A stretch of DNA of 64,000 nt. Origin: Lumnitzera littorea. Taxonomy: Eukaryota > Streptophyta > Magnoliopsida > Myrtales > Combretaceae. A program made the translations under genes and the position numbers. The stretch lies in assembly GCA_024138015.1 (NCBI GenBank), contig JAMXBB010000012.1, forward strand, positions 16,974,634-17,038,633, given 5' to 3'. The notes beneath the pieces are model-generated. The model did not search any database, was not told the origin of the DNA, and saw only the letters and a program-made list of their open reading frames with translations. Below are positions 22,998 through 36,639 of the stretch, piece after piece (the first letter of the stretch is position 1; every line of letters begins with the position of its first letter).

Positions 22998-25900
22998 TGA
23001 AATACCCTAGTTAGTGTCATGTCCCAAACAAGAAGAGTCATAACAGTCCCGCCGTGTAAACTAATTTAAAATAGAAGCTGACCTCACAGCTTCTATCGTA
23101 GACATAGTTCACACAAGGCATACAACTCAACCAGCTTGAAACGTCTGTTCTGACACTTGTTATTAACCAAACATGTAGTAGAACTTTTACAAGTTACTTA
23201 TTCTATATAACCTACTGTTTAGTATCATAACAGTATTTAAACAAACATTTCACATCCAAAGGTAAAGTTTACAATCAGAGTTTGTTAAAAACGACGGGTT
23301 TTGCGGTCTATATACAATAAGTTAGAAAACTAGTAGGCTCCTAGGGAATTCCCAATTAGTTTTCCTCAAAACTTAAGGACAAAGTCAAAAGCTCAGGTTC
23401 AGTTAATTCCTCGATCCTCACTTTCCCACACAGCAGTATACTAACTTGGGAACGGTGGTACCTGAATATCTTGCCTTCACTCAACACCTGCAAAAGAGTC
23501 TGTAGGGATGTAAGCACAACTAGCTCAGTAAGTGGGGCGGAGTTAGAAGAGTACTATACAATCACAAATAAGGTTAATAACTATGATGAAATGCAATGCA
23601 ATCACTCAAATGAAACATCGCACAGTGTTATCCGGTCAACTGTGAGGTTAGAGAAATTACATCTGCTCTAACCCGGATTGAGGAGTTTTATTGCGACTCA
23701 AGTTAGATCAAACCCGGGCTTGTGTAATGGAGAACACCCTCCTCCCATGACCGGCTTCGAACCACGGGCCCCAACTTTGCCACGACCTCCTCGCCTGTCA
23801 CTTAGTTCGACTAAGGATGGGGAAAGGACCATTTCAGCTATCCTCATCGAAGGAAGTTGGTATTTGGCCTAACACTCTTAATCGTTTTCCCCTAACGGGT
23901 GATTATGCATGTCCAATTACATTTTAGTCGAATAATTATTAGTGTTAATCAAGGGTGACCAACGAGTTCACACAATATAAAATCCATGCAAATATGCAGA
24001 ACAACACACCAAGGAGTTGAACTCCTGTCACAACTTAAGTATCATTCACACACATAGCATGTACATAATCATCTAACTACAAACACAATCAGAAGTACTC
24101 TTGGGTCTTCGGATACTTTAAATAGCACCCAAATAGCGGTGAAGCCACAACCCCAACTTACTTGTTTAGACGTTCATTATTGCTGACTTGAGTTTTCAAC
24201 CGTTTTTGTATTGGAAGGTCCTAATTACACAAAAGGCCTAAATTCAGTTTTCGTAATAATTACGAAAACATTAGGGTTTTATTTAAAATGGTTATATATA
24301 TATATATATATATATTATTTCCATAATATACCGTTATGTTATCACTATATATCGAATTAAATTATTAATTATTGATACTGTACATCATATATACTGTTAC
24401 GTGTTATATATTGTTTCGATCGCATTAAAACGTACTTTTTATTTATTAATTCACGTTTTAATTCTGGTAAGGTTATCGAAATATGTATATTCTTGAATAT
24501 GATATAGTCTTGAGCTAAATTACTTAAGGTTGTCCGATTTCAACAAAATTAATATCATTGGGTTCGTATAGACCTAAAGACACGTTTTACGAATCCTGTT
24601 TCTAGAGGTGGCTTTTAACGGGTAGTTTAAGTTTTTAATACATAATTATATAAAAATGATCGTATTATACGTAATTTACATTATTAAATTATATTTTATC
24701 TAATTTGTCCTTATATTGTAATAATATGAGTATTATTCAATTCTAATACACCTAAAGTGTATCCCGATCAGAAAATATTAATAAATAAAATAAAATTTCC
24801 ATTAATCCAATCTGATCAGCAATCCTTTATATAGTTTTTTTTTATTTAATTCATTTTAGCCTATTAATATTACAAATATACCCCGACTTATAATTTAAGC
24901 TATTTTACCTAATAAATTCGTAATAAATAGTTCGGGTAACCAAATAATTCCCCAAAAATTTCTATAGGATTCTAAAAATATAGGAAATTCAGTTATCACT
25001 CGGTTTCAAGTTTCTGACCTATTGCCTATATTTTCATATTAGTGATTTTACCCTTAAATTATGATAAATTATCCAATTATAATTCTTTTAGCACCAAATT
25101 AATTTCAATCTGACTCAATACTGTTACTATTTATTATAGATCATTACATGTCCATTTCATCAATTAATTTCATAATTTCCTATTAAATTCATAATTTCAG
25201 CTTATTTTCGAGCTAATTTCAGGCCTAAAAATGCAATAAATATAAAAATTATTCAAATAAAAATTTGGGCTACATAGCAATTACCTATATATCAAACATA
25301 TCCTACACAAAAATTTTCAGCTAGAAACAACATCATATAGTACATTTATTTCATAAATATAAATTCGAGTGAATTATAGATTTCTTAATAAAGTATATTA
25401 AATATTACGAATTTTTCAAAAATAAAAATATCACATGAAAGCATGTTCAAAATAACCTAACTGCAATTTTTTTCATAATTTTCTGGGCGGATTTACTATT
25501 TTTTAGAAATTATTGAAAAACAGGGCAGGAAATTGACCTTGGTGTTTTTGGGTGTTCCGGTGGCTGGCGGCAGTTGGGCGGTTGTCGGAATGTCTAGATG
25601 TTGGGGGTACTCCTTGGTGGTGGAGTGGCGTAGTAGCAGATCAAAGGAAACCCTAAGAACTAACTTTGCTCAGTAATTGCTCTGTTTTTTTCTTCTTCTT
25701 TTTTTATTTTCTATGATTTTTTTCTAATTTTTCTTTCTAAGTATTTATGATTCCAAACTACTAAAATTTTCTTATCTGAAGGTGTTGGCTTTTTATAGTG
25801 CCTTTAAGTCGGTTAGGGGATTTTTTTTAATTATTTTATATTTTTCTTTCTAATTTCTTTTTGTTTTCCTAAGCATGAGGTGCCCTAATGTTGTAAATTT

Positions 25901-28900
25901 GCTTTTTGAATCGGCATTCCATCCTATTCTCCTGCCATGCATCATTGTCCAGCAATCTCCAATGTATTTGATTCAATTTTTCTTTTTCTTTTATTAAATA
26001 ATTACTTAAATATAGATATTATATGTTAGAATTAGTTATTTAATTAATATACAAGTTTTACCCTGTGTAAATAACATGTGAAATATATAACTTTACTCAT
26101 ATAATTAAGTTTCTAGCATATCTTTTATTTTTAGGATATGTTCTAAAGTTAATTTCATGAATTCAACACAATAAATATATAATTACATAATTTAGAGTTA
26201 ATTTACGAGTATAATTATTATTTATAGTGGGTATACTCATAAAATTACGTGTATTTTTATATAGTAAATTATACTACATTATCTCATTTTATAGCTCAAT
26301 TAACTTATCTTTAAGTTCTCATTGCAATTTAAGTTCGATTTTAGGAGTTCCAAACATTTTAGTGCTTTATTAAATATTCCAATTTCTAAGGGCAAAATTG
26401 GGATTTCAGGTCTAACTTCACTGTAATATCTCAACTAACTTTTTCATTCTAGTCGTAAAGTTTGGGCTCAATTGGATAAGTTTCCCTAAAAGCCCTAAAT
26501 TTATGTTCGGTTGTCCTAAATTCAATTTTGAGAGCTTATAGTTAGCTTAGTAAATTTATTTAAATCATATACCCTTTAAGTTAGTATTGTTAGAAATTGA
26601 ATTTAAGGTCTCGGTTTGATTATTCTAAAATTACTATTTTACGTACTTATTAAGTATATTAAATTTTATATTTTACATATAGAATATAACAATTTTACTA
26701 AAACTTTTCATTACGATATTTTTATAAAAGTTAATTATCCTATCTTGTATATATATACCTATTTAATTCTTAAATTTCTTTTTAATCATCACTTTATATC
26801 TTAGAAACTTCTAAAATCTATCTTAAAACCTTACCCCAAACCCTAATTCTTTTCTTTCTAACTGCAAGGCATTTTCTCTCTTGGCTCTCACCTTCTTTCT
26901 CTTAGCTCATTATTATTTTTTTTCTTTCTCGATATATATATTTTTTCTTTCTCTCATAGACTCTTTCTCTTGGCTCTCACTTACTCCCTCTCCTTTATCT
27001 CTTTTCCTCTCTTCTCTCCCCTCATTAATGTTTGACCCCACCCCCTTGACATCCCTCCCCGACCCTTATCTCCCCTTTCTCTTGTTTGCCCCTCTATCAC
27101 TCTCTTGTCTCTGCCTCTGACTTCTTTCTCTCGGCTCTCAATTGCTCTCCCTTAGCTCACCAATTCTTTTCCCTTGATATGCTTTATTAATTGTACTAGA
27201 CAAATAGTGTTTTTGGTGCTAAATAAAACCACCCTATCCTCGTCTAATCCGACGTGTGTTTCACCTCGTTTCTACTTTCAAACGGTTTAAGCTCTCGGCC
27301 TCTTTACTAAATTGGGTATTTCCATTTGTTGCACGTTTCGAGTTAACCCAATAAATGTTATTAATTAATTACTTGACTATATTATCTTATGAATTATAAT
27401 TTTGCATTATTTTTATGTTAGGTTCTTACTTGTACCCATCTAGTGATCTCGTCTCGATTTAACTTCGCAAGTCGTTTTGATTTCATATTCAGTACTATAT
27501 ATAGTGTATATCTTATTATTATTATTATTTTATTTATTATTTTTGTTGCTAATATTGAATTAAGTATTGTTAGTATTCGATTACTGTTTTTAAATTATTT
27601 GATTATCATGTTATATAGTGTCATATTATATAAGAGTCATTGTTAAGTATATTTTGTCGTATTTCGGATTATTGGTTATAAATATATATGTTAAGGCTCT
27701 ATTTCTATTTTCTGTTGTATTTAACTTGGTTCACTATTTTCTATTTAATTATAGAATTTCGTTAATGATTATATTTTATACAAAAGTCTTTAATGTCAAT
27801 TTAGTATACTACGAAACTATTCTATTATTAGTATGATATATTATTGATATCAATGATTTTGTGATCTAATTATTATTTCACATTAGTATTATGTATATAT
27901 ATAATAGCATATTACATTAGGCATAGTATATCTGTTTTATATGTCAACTATTATTATGCCATTTCTTACAAGCTTTTACAAATCATACTATGTTCTAAGT
28001 AGATATGTATTATTTATTTACAATATCGATTCGATAATCTATATTATTTGATACTCTAATTATGTGTTCATTTTATACTTTCTTTTATATATATAGATAA
28101 ACATATATATATATATATATACATATTATGTACCTTACGATTTCTTATAAATAAGTAATCTTATATAGTTATATCAACTTTTGGCTTAATCGTATTATGT
28201 TATTATTATTTGATTCAACGATTTTTTTCGGGACCTTAATTGGATAGACTAGGTTCATAGATAGCTCCTAAGTAGGACTTAGTCTTATAAATGCTTAAAG
28301 GTTAACGTATTACTTGTTTTCTTTTAAATTCGTGCTGTTTAATTTTCCTTGTCGAGGTTTGAGTTTTGTTCGAGTTTTGAGATTAGAGTCTTACTTCTGA
28401 TTTTGGAGCGATTCTAAGTATGTGGTGTTTGTTATTGCTTGTGCTTGCTAGGTTAGAAATGATCTAAGCAGACTAACTTATATTTGGCTTAATTAATCTT
28501 GGTTGCTAATTTTGCTTGATCTGCTTACTTTAGGGGCTCGTAGTGGTAGATCTCTAAAGGGACAACTGATGATGATGTGTGAGAATTCTCTAGTAGACTC
28601 GTACATGGGATGATGTAGTTAGAATATTAAGTTTTGGACTTTGGTTTCTGGGCGTAAAGGACTTAAAGAAAAACGTATATTTATATCGACCTGTATATGT
28701 AGATAAAGACCAAGTGTGGCAGGGTTATGAATACCCTTTTGTTTTTTTGTTCGCCTAATATAAGATAATTAAATTGTTGTTTGTATTATTTTATTATATT
28801 TACATTTCTGCATGTGAACGATCTGCCTTGGCATGCGTATGCGTTTGTACATTTGTATTAAGCTTTAGCTTATTCTTTACTTTTTCAAGTATTAGATTTG

Positions 28901-29320
28901 AGGACTACTTTATTTTTGAGGAGACGTATGTTGATGATATCTAGGAGGAGGATGGAGTCGAATACCTTTATTTTTATAATGACTAGTATTGGGTGATGTC
29001 TGTTTTACTGGTAGTTTATGTTATATTAAGGATTATTTTCTTTGAGGAGATAGACTCCTTCTGATGTTTGATGATTTTAATTATTTGACTTATCTTATGT
29101 TTTTAGGTGTGAGTCGAGATGCTTCAGAACTTTGATGAATATTTCAATTTTTATGAGATTATAAGTGGATGTAGCTACCCACTCCTTTATGGTTTTCATG
29201 TATTAATGTGGTATGATTCTCTTCCTTTTTGACTTGTAGACTTAGAAGCTTTAACTTATCCCGAGTTAGCTGGGGTATGTGGCGGGTTGTAAAGCCCATT
29301 TGGAGTCTTGAGGCATTACA
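22998..29320 (-). mobile_element. LTR-like element, family B copy 1, interrupted by a nested family A copy
   Basis: It starts TGAAATACCCTAG and ends GAGGCATTACA, and is flanked by ATGAA on both sides (22993-22997 and 29321-29325). Removing it restores the copia gag frame. Without the inner insert (23015-26540 plus one GTTAG) it is about 2.8 kb. In its own sense (minus) it starts TGTAATGCCTC and ends GGGTATTTCA. The interval 28500-28745 matches 21890-22130. It carries no coding sequence, although 27150-28130 has several chance open frames. The tract at 26860-27170 is a CTCTTGGCTCTCA-type pyrimidine repeat. Confidence 0.78.
23015..26540 (+). mobile_element. LTR-like element, family A copy 2, nested inside family B copy 1
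   Basis: It begins TGTCATGTCCCAAAC and ends GAGAGCTTATA (terminal CA changed to TA). It is flanked by GTTAG (23010-23014 and 26541-26545), an exact 5-bp TSD. It aligns with 706-3597 through AACAGTCCCGCCGTGTAAAC near the start, the ACCTGCAAAA block (about 23487), and the GC-richer patch at 23640-23850. In that patch both copies keep the same triplet frame (NPGLCNG, then PRPPxLSLSS). A (TA)n tract occupies 24292-24316. From 24240 to 26540 it is AT-rich and noncoding. Confidence 0.8.
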
Positions 29321-29325
29321 ATGAA

Positions 29326-29905
29326 TTTCTTCATATGGATAATAAAGAAAGTGTGGTTGAGTTCTGCACAAAGGTTAGAACTCTCACCAATCAAATGAAG
29401 GCGAATGGTGAGACATTAGCTAATAGATAGATTGTTGAGTAAATTCTTTGATCCCTCACTCTAAATGATCATGTGGTGGTGGAAGTAGAAGAAGCCAAAG
29501 GATCTTGATACAATAATGTGTGAAGAATTGCAAAGTACATTAAAAGCCCATGAAAAAAGATTGAATGCAAGAATTAGTGAAAAGTTGATGGAATAGGCCT
29601 TATAAGCACATATTCTGAGAAGAGAGATGTTTGATAGGAGAGGAAGAGGTTGAGGAAGGACTAGAGGTAGAGGTAAAGGTTGAGGTTCTAGTTTCTAGGT
29701 GCGAGATAAAAAAAATCTAAATCTTGATTAGAATCAATTGGAAAGTAATGGAAAAGGAAGAGTTAGAGGTAAAGTGGTGAGAAGAAAGTTTGATGAACAT
29801 AACATACAATGCTATTTGTGCAAGAAGTATGGTCATTTTGTAGATGAGTGTAAGAGTAATAAGGGGCCTATTAGAAATAACGAGGAAGATACTAGTTTTG
29901 CTTAA
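29326..29905 (+). pseudogene. Ty1/copia gag, C-terminal part with zinc knuckle
   Basis: Continues the gag interrupted at 22997: EFLHMDNKESVVEFCTKVR, TLTNQMKANGETLANR then a stop, EELQSTLKAHEKRLNARISE, and an RGRG-rich basic stretch (about 29640-29690). An intact CCHC zinc knuckle CYLCKKYGHFVDEC (about 29811-29852) follows. The zinc knuckle binds the element RNA during packaging. Stops are present, so the protein is not made. Confidence 0.82.
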
Positions 29906-30368
29906 GAAGGCGATAATAATTCTAACCATGTTTTGTTAATGGTCGCTACAAAAGCATAAATTGTGGGTGTTAACTCAAAAGCTCTAAGTGCTAATTTATG
30001 GTACTTGGATATAGGTTGTTTGAATAATATGTCGAGAAAGAAGGGGTGCTTCATGGATCTTGATGAAAGTATCAAGAGTAAAGTGAGATTTACGGATAAT
30101 GGCATAATTATGATTGAAGGTGTTGAGTGAATTTTGATTAGACAAAAAAATAACAAAAATTCCTATATTTTACATGTGTTTCATATTCTAAACATAAAGA
30201 ACAAATTGTTGAGCCTTTGGTAATTGCCGGAGAAAGGTTTTTTGACAAAGTTGTAAGATAAGCACCTATGTGTTTTTGACAAGAGAGGGTGGATAACTAA
30301 GTCCCCATTGTCCAAGGATAGAACTTTTAAAATTGATATTCAAACAATTAAGTACTAGTTTTTTATTG
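29906..30368 (+). pseudogene. Ty1/copia protease, truncated
   Basis: Reads NHVLLMVATKA then a stop, LWYLDIGCLNNMSRKKGCF, SIKSKVRFTDNGIIMIEGVE, SYILHVFHILNIKNKLLSL and DKHLCVFDKRGWITKSPLS. The protease active site is usually WYLDSG; here it is DIG. Integrase, RT and RNase H are absent: the element stops at a CACTA-like end at about 30369. Confidence 0.8.
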
Positions 30369-31672
30369 CTACTAGTACAACAAATTTGACATTTAGTTAC
30401 CGACAAATTCGGCAACAAGAGCATAAAATTTGGTAGTAGAAGTCATTTGCTACCAAATCACAATTTGGTAGCTAAAATTGATACTTTTTACTACTAAACT
30501 ATAGTGACTAAAACTAAAAAATAATAGTGGTTAAAAATGTGAGAAAATGGAGTAGAGCAAATAAGTGGAGAGAAAGTCTATTGAAAAAGATAAGTCTATT
30601 TCACTTCATTTGCTAAAAGAAACGGCAACGACCATGTCTCTTCACTCCTCATTCCATATTGTCTTAAAACATAGAGAAATAACTTTTAAAAAAAAAAATA
30701 GCTAATAGCATATCATGTGGAAAAAACTAGATACTTCAGCTACCAAATATGATTTTGTTGCTAAAGATAGATTATAATTAACTAATATAGGCTATTTTAA
30801 CAAAGCAAGATAATTAGATTATTCCGCATGAATATGAGAATATTATTATTATCAATTTGTTGATCATTATTACTTTCCTTACATATAAAACCTTAACCAT
30901 GATAAAAAAATTTTATTATTCATATGAAAATATTTATTTTCTCAATATCTAAGTTTCAAGAGAAAGTATAAATAGCACATTGATAAAGCCAAATTAGCAC
31001 CATTGATATCACTACCAATAAAGTCATTATAACAATGTTTAATATTGATGCACTAACTGAATTTACAAGAAATACTTACACATAGGAATATATAGTTTCT
31101 AAACTAATGACAAAGTCTTATAATATTCTCAACACCATTGATTTCATGGATAAAAGAGAAAAAGGAAAGAAAAAGAAAAACCATTCACATGGTGTTCTTC
31201 AATTTGAGAACTACATTAGCATGATTAAAATGTAAATTTGCATGGTGAAAAAAAATATTACAAATCAATGTTACTTTAATATCCATCTAAAGAACATATA
31301 AATCAATCTATAAATTTAAATATCTCATAAAGTAAATATATAACTCATAAAATGATATTAATAAAATTATCAAGATGGTAAGAAGTGGAAAAATAGCAGC
31401 GATTTTTAATATTTAATGCTTATATTTACCTCCTGTACTTGATGAATCCTTGCTGTCTTGTCCTTTTTTCTTTCAATTGCTTCTTAGATAAATTGGATTA
31501 CTTTACACATCAAGGTGAATCGAAGCTAGTCTTAGAGAGATATGATAAATAAAAAGTAGAGGATTAAAAACATTAGTCTATGCTACAATGAACTAAGGAG
31601 TTGATAATTGACCAAATACATAATCTTTTTACTATGTAGAGTTGTGTTGTCATTAGGATCATATGAAGAGAC
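30369..31672. mobile_element. CACTA-like transposon end, right border not found
   Basis: CTACTAGTACAACAAATTTG at 30369 resembles the CACTA-superfamily terminus (CACTACAAGAAA-type), and it cuts the copia protease frame. Repeated TTTGGTAGCTAAA / GCTACCAAAT motifs in both orientations (30430-30480, 30740-30765) look like the subterminal repeats of that superfamily. No transposase sequence, no matching inverted terminus and no 3-bp duplication could be fixed. The remainder up to 31672 is AT-rich, with no gene seen. Confidence 0.4.
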
Positions 31673-34600
31673 TGTCACAACCCGGAGGGGGGTCGAGTTA
31701 TGGTAGTACTGCTATATAATATATAAAGATCCGAGATTAAGCACTATCCTTGATTAAGGGCCTTTGGCATACTATACAAGGTATTTACAACTACGACCTT
31801 CTCCTAGTAACTAGTATTAAGTAATAATAGAACATATAGGTTAAAGTTAAACAATCTAAATAATCACTAACATAACATAGATAAGTGGGAATATCGAGTT
31901 TCCCTTAATTTAGCCATACAATACTAAGATAAACTGTCATAAGTAGTCAGAGATACTCAATAAACTAAAAATACTTAATAGCCGAAAATAAAGAGAGTCC
32001 AATAATAGATAAAGGGTTCGCTCGAGCTTTCATCCTTTTCACATCCCAAAATCCTAAGCTGGTGCTACTGACCTCGGGCACCTCGCGACTTGGCTCCAGC
32101 TACAAGTCCTATAGCAACAACAAATTATAAGGGGGGTAAGCTTGATTGCTTAGTAAGTAACCTACCTACTTTACAACAAATAATATCAAGCAAGTTATTA
32201 TTCAAGCATAAGAATGCATGGTCAAACATATGCAATGCAACAATATATATAATCGATTGGTAACTATATGTAGTACGGTTTTAACGCCCATTGTTGCTCA
32301 GGTCGGGAAGTATTTTGGTATGTTTAGATCCAGATATCTTGATAAAGGTATATTTATTCATATTTTAATGTGTAAATTACATAAAATTATTATTTATTTT
32401 ATAGAAATCATTAAGTATTGGTACTCAAGTATTCTCATTTGGATATTTCAGGTCTTGAAGGATTTAGAGTAGAAATATGATCAATTTAGGAGAGTTTTAC
32501 GTAACCAAACGAAGCCTGAATTGAGCCACAACATGTTGGAATTGAAGAAAGCCAACCATAGGTTGGTTTACACTTTACACTGGCAACTTTGGAGTTCTAT
32601 GCCACTAGCCTTGGAAACTATATGACCGGCCTTCATGAAAAAAATGCCATTTGAAAGTTAACCTTAGTTTTCTTTATAAATAAACGTGTGTTTCATAGTT
32701 TAGACTAACTTTTTCCTCTTCTTTAGAATTAGAGAGTCCTAGAACAATAAAAGATAGTTTTGAAGAGTTTTCTTTAGAATTTCTTAGATCATTGAGAAGA
32801 CTTTACTTTTGTTGTGAAGATCGACCTTAGAGTGCAATTGAAGTTTACTCATTACAATTACAAAATTGGTGATCTTTATTCTATTTATGTTTATGCAATT
32901 TTGTAATTTATTCTTTCTAATCATGAACTTCTTTGCAAATTCAATTATTATCTATGCTTTTGTTTTAATTTCCATGGCTAGCTAAGTTTTATTCTTGGAA
33001 ATTGATGAAACCCTAGGTAGTTGAGATGAGAATTGTATTCATGTTATAAGGTTAATAGATATGTAAATGATTTGTGATTGCAATTTCTATGATTTCAATT
33101 ACAATTATCTAATTGGTTATAATTGTCAGAAACATTATTGATACGGGAGTTGATATAGGATTTATTAGAAATTCTTGATTAAAATGATTAACTAATGCGA
33201 GAGTGGCGTTAATTAGATTAATTAGAAATTATCAAGAGATTAATGCGATATTTTGAGTTAATTATTTACTAAGACATTAGGGATAATTGATTTAGGACAT
33301 GGGACGATCATAGCATTAGGAGATGTATGATTATAATTTAGAGTCCACTATTAATTGGAGATATTGAAGTTGACTGATTAATTAGGGATTAAGTCCTTAA
33401 GTTTTAATGCACAAGAATTTCACCTGAATGATTGTATAGCTATTAATTTATATAACATGATAACAATTTGATTTACATAATTAGGGTGGATTTTGCTTTT
33501 CTCACATTCTCAATTGATTGCTTTGTCTTAGATATATTCTTGTACTTTTCTTTTTAATAGTTTTAAGATAATTGTTAGATTAGTTAATTTACAATTTAAT
33601 TCTAATTGCCTAAATATGGATAAGAACTGTCATAGGATTAGTAATTTTTTAGTCCTTGAGGGATTGACAACTTTACTCGCTTTTTATTACTTGATTTTGA
33701 CCTAATATACTTACTGGAGTATTTGCGATATATATATATATATAGTTTAAGCGGATCATATCTACATCTAATTCTTATTCTCTTATTATCCATATCACCC
33801 TCAGTAGTTGATACGGTATGACCTTAAGTAAAAGGCAATACTCCCTAGAGCCAAGTAATTCTCAAAGGTTAAGGTAGGAACATGTCGTACGAAAATACGT
33901 CGTACAATAACAATTTTCAATATGGATCCTTTAGGCATGATCCCCCGTTCTACTGCGTGACACTGATACCCTTATTATCATGTTATAAGATGTGATGCAT
34001 GACAGATTTAATTAGGGGTCTAGCATTTATTAGTCCAATTCATGGGTGACCAATCATTATATATAGATACTCCAAGATCCTAAGCTCTATTACAACAAGC
34101 ATATGAGTTTATATAATCTTAAGGTATTTTACAAACAAGTTCAATCGTATCAAGCACATGTCGTATCCCATATGCCCCAATCATGCAACATATTCAATTA
34201 CTTGACATATTTAAATGGTTCTTTAACTACAAGCACAAGCAAGCAAAGTAGAAGGTGGTGTACTTACTCAACCATGATGGTCAGCAGTCCCAATAATCCT
34301 CTTTTGTGTCCAAGTCAAATTCCTCATCTACTAGAGAAGATAATTATGACTTATGAGTATTCTATTCGCATAAATTAACTAGGCTTATCGCTTACTAACT
34401 TGGAGTTAGTTGTTTTTGTAATTCGAAGATATCTTTTTTGTTTTAACTCTATTTTCGGTGATCTTATAGTTATTTTCATTATTTTTGAATGTTCTTTCAT
34501 TTGGTAAAGTTGTTTTTAAGTTCCTAGATTAGTAACTTCTCGGTTTGGGTTGTATAAGGTTGTATGCCTAAATGATGAGTTAGGTCACTTTAGGGTTTGG

Positions 34601-36616
34601 GCTTAGTTTTGGGTCTTGGGCTTAGTTCTTGACTTTATACTTTATACATAATAATTTTAGGCTTCTTTTAAATATTTTAAGTGGGCTTTTTCTACCGAAC
34701 ACTTTAGAATCTTAAAGTGGGCCTTGGTGATATTCTTTTAGGTCCAAATGAGCCTTTTTACTAAGTTTGGGGCTTTAGATCACTAAAGGGGCTATGGGGG
34801 GTATCTTAAATCAACCTTTGGGTTTAGTGGGCCTCTTAAATAACTTTTCCCAAGCCTCTTATCATAGGGTTTAGATCTAGCTATCTAGCTACATGAGCTC
34901 TAAAATTGGTTCTTTTTGCCTTTTTATGTCTAATTCACTATTTAGGGCCTCAAGTTTAAGCCTACTTATCTTTTTGGGCTTAAGCCCAACATTGGACTTA
35001 AATTTAGCCCATTTTTAATATGGTTATAGATCTGTTCATTATGGTCCTTAGGGTTATTAATACTATTCTTAAGCTTATAATCACTAACTAAGCTAATTTA
35101 GGGCCTTAACCATAATTTAACCAACTTAACTTGATTAATTAAGTCTTAAACCATACTTAACACTAAATAAACATGTCATTAAGCTACTAAACAAAGAGTT
35201 CTAGATCTGGTAGTTTAATGAAAGTGGCGAGCAAGAGATGTTTCTAAGGTAAAACCTTCCATTTTCATGTAACACTTAAATTTTATGGTGTTTTGTCATA
35301 AGTAACCTATGTTTCTACTAATCTAAAACAATAATTATTTCACAAAAGTATGTGGAAGTATTGTAAGAAGACATATATGGGAGGCATGCATGGGGAATAT
35401 GGGTTTTATCATCCTATTAGATGATTAACTGCTCAAGCTAATACTACTCTACGTTACTTACCCTATTTGTGTTAAACTTCTACTAAAGCTGTTTTTTCTT
35501 GTATTTACCTTTGTTGATCTTCTTGAAACCCTTAGAATTTCTATGGAGTTGCTGTAAAATATGTTTTAACAAAGAAGACCTTAGTATCTAACATTACGTT
35601 GCAAGAAATCTAAAAAACTACTTAACCTAAGTTCTTACTAGAGCAAAGTGTAGAAGGGTCTTCTAGAGATGAGGGTGCCGTGAGCCTTGGTGTATATATG
35701 AGGGTGTGAGTGTGTCGGTCAACAAGGGGAATGTGTGTATGAGGTGTGGGACCTAGTGTGGTGGTGGTGAAGTTATGGGGGTTGGTACTAGGCTAGTTAG
35801 TGGTGGCTTAGAGAAAAAAAAAAAAAAAGATAAATGGAAGTTTTGTGTGTTTGGATTTTTAAGGCAGTTTGAGAGTGTGTTTAAGGTTTGAGAAAAAAAA
35901 ATGAGGGTAGGATATAAGGATGTTAGATCATGGTAAAGAGAGAGGGTGAGGGGGATAAGTTTTGATTGTTTTGGAAATCAAGGACAAGGTATAAAAAGGG
36001 GACCATGTACCTTGTGTGCTTTTGGCCAATTTAAGCAAGATCTTATCTCCTTAGGGTACAAGATATTTTAAAAGGGGCTTAAGAGTTTGTCTTTTGGTTA
36101 TTAATCATGTTTGACTTTTAGCTAATCAAGATAATATGGGGTTGGTTATGGATTAGGGTTTAATTGGGGTAATTAGTGGTGATTAGGCATGAATAGGCTA
36201 ATTAAGTGCAATTAGGATGTGTTTAGGGTTTAGTTAGGCTTTGATACTATACTTTGGCTAAATCAAATGCCTTACATGTGTACTTAGAGTCTCTTTAGGG
36301 TTTGGTGCTCGTTTATAGTAATTTGATTCATGTACGAGCTTGGAAGTTAGGGTTTGAGTGGTTTAGTACTTCAGATCACTTGTATTAAGCGATTCAACCT
36401 TACTATTAGTGTTTATTGGTGACAATAAGGTTTTTGATCACTTATTTATGGTTGGATGATCATTTTAGAGTTTTGCATTATTCTAGGGTTTTTCAAGTAT
36501 TAGGGTTCGTGTTCTATTAGTTAGGTTTTTGGGGCTTATTTTAATTAAGGTTTTGGTTGAATACATGGGGTTTGATTCTTTTACCTTGGTTTTATTATTA
36601 TGTTTAGCTGATTCTA
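31673..36616 (+). mobile_element. LTR-like element, family C, with a nested Athila/Tat-like LTR
   Basis: Starts TGTCACAACCCGGAGG, of the same type as the family A start, and shares the TGCAATGCAACAA and following GTAGTNCGGTNYGNCC stretch with 706-3597. A candidate right end is GATTCTA at 36616, followed by GGGAC (36617-36621) against GAGAC (31668-31672) on the left: 4 of 5 match, so the right border is tentative. Without the nested insert it is about 3.4 kb. The tract 34540-36480 is a G/T-rich sequence with repeated TTAGGGTTT-like and GGGCTTAG-like words. No coding sequence was found. Confidence 0.55.
32279..33811 (+). mobile_element. Athila/Tat-like solo LTR nested in the family C element
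   Basis: The flanks read TACGG on both sides (32274-32278 and 33812-33816). Closing the gap restores a stretch colinear with family A (GTAGTACGGTATGACC against GTAGTCCGGTCCGTTG). The insert starts TTTTAACGCCC and ends AGTAGTTGA, so the TG/CA ends have mutated if it is an LTR. Inside, TTATAAATAAACG (about 32674) is a TATA box. The GGATAAGAACTG...TTGAGGGATTGACAA stretch near 33618-33670 resembles the R/U5 end of Athila/Tat LTRs as I remember them. Confidence 0.55.
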
Positions 36617-36639
36617 GGGACTATCCAAGGACTTCTTCA

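Noticed and set aside
27443..27836. Two overlapping Ile/Leu/Tyr-rich frames that look like membrane proteins.
   Set aside because: AT-rich DNA gives such frames by chance; the interval is inside family B copy 1.
22998..29320. A single giant terminal-inverted-repeat transposon (both ends resemble TGTNATGYCC).
   Set aside because: The two ends belong to different elements of opposite sense, each with its own 5-bp duplication.
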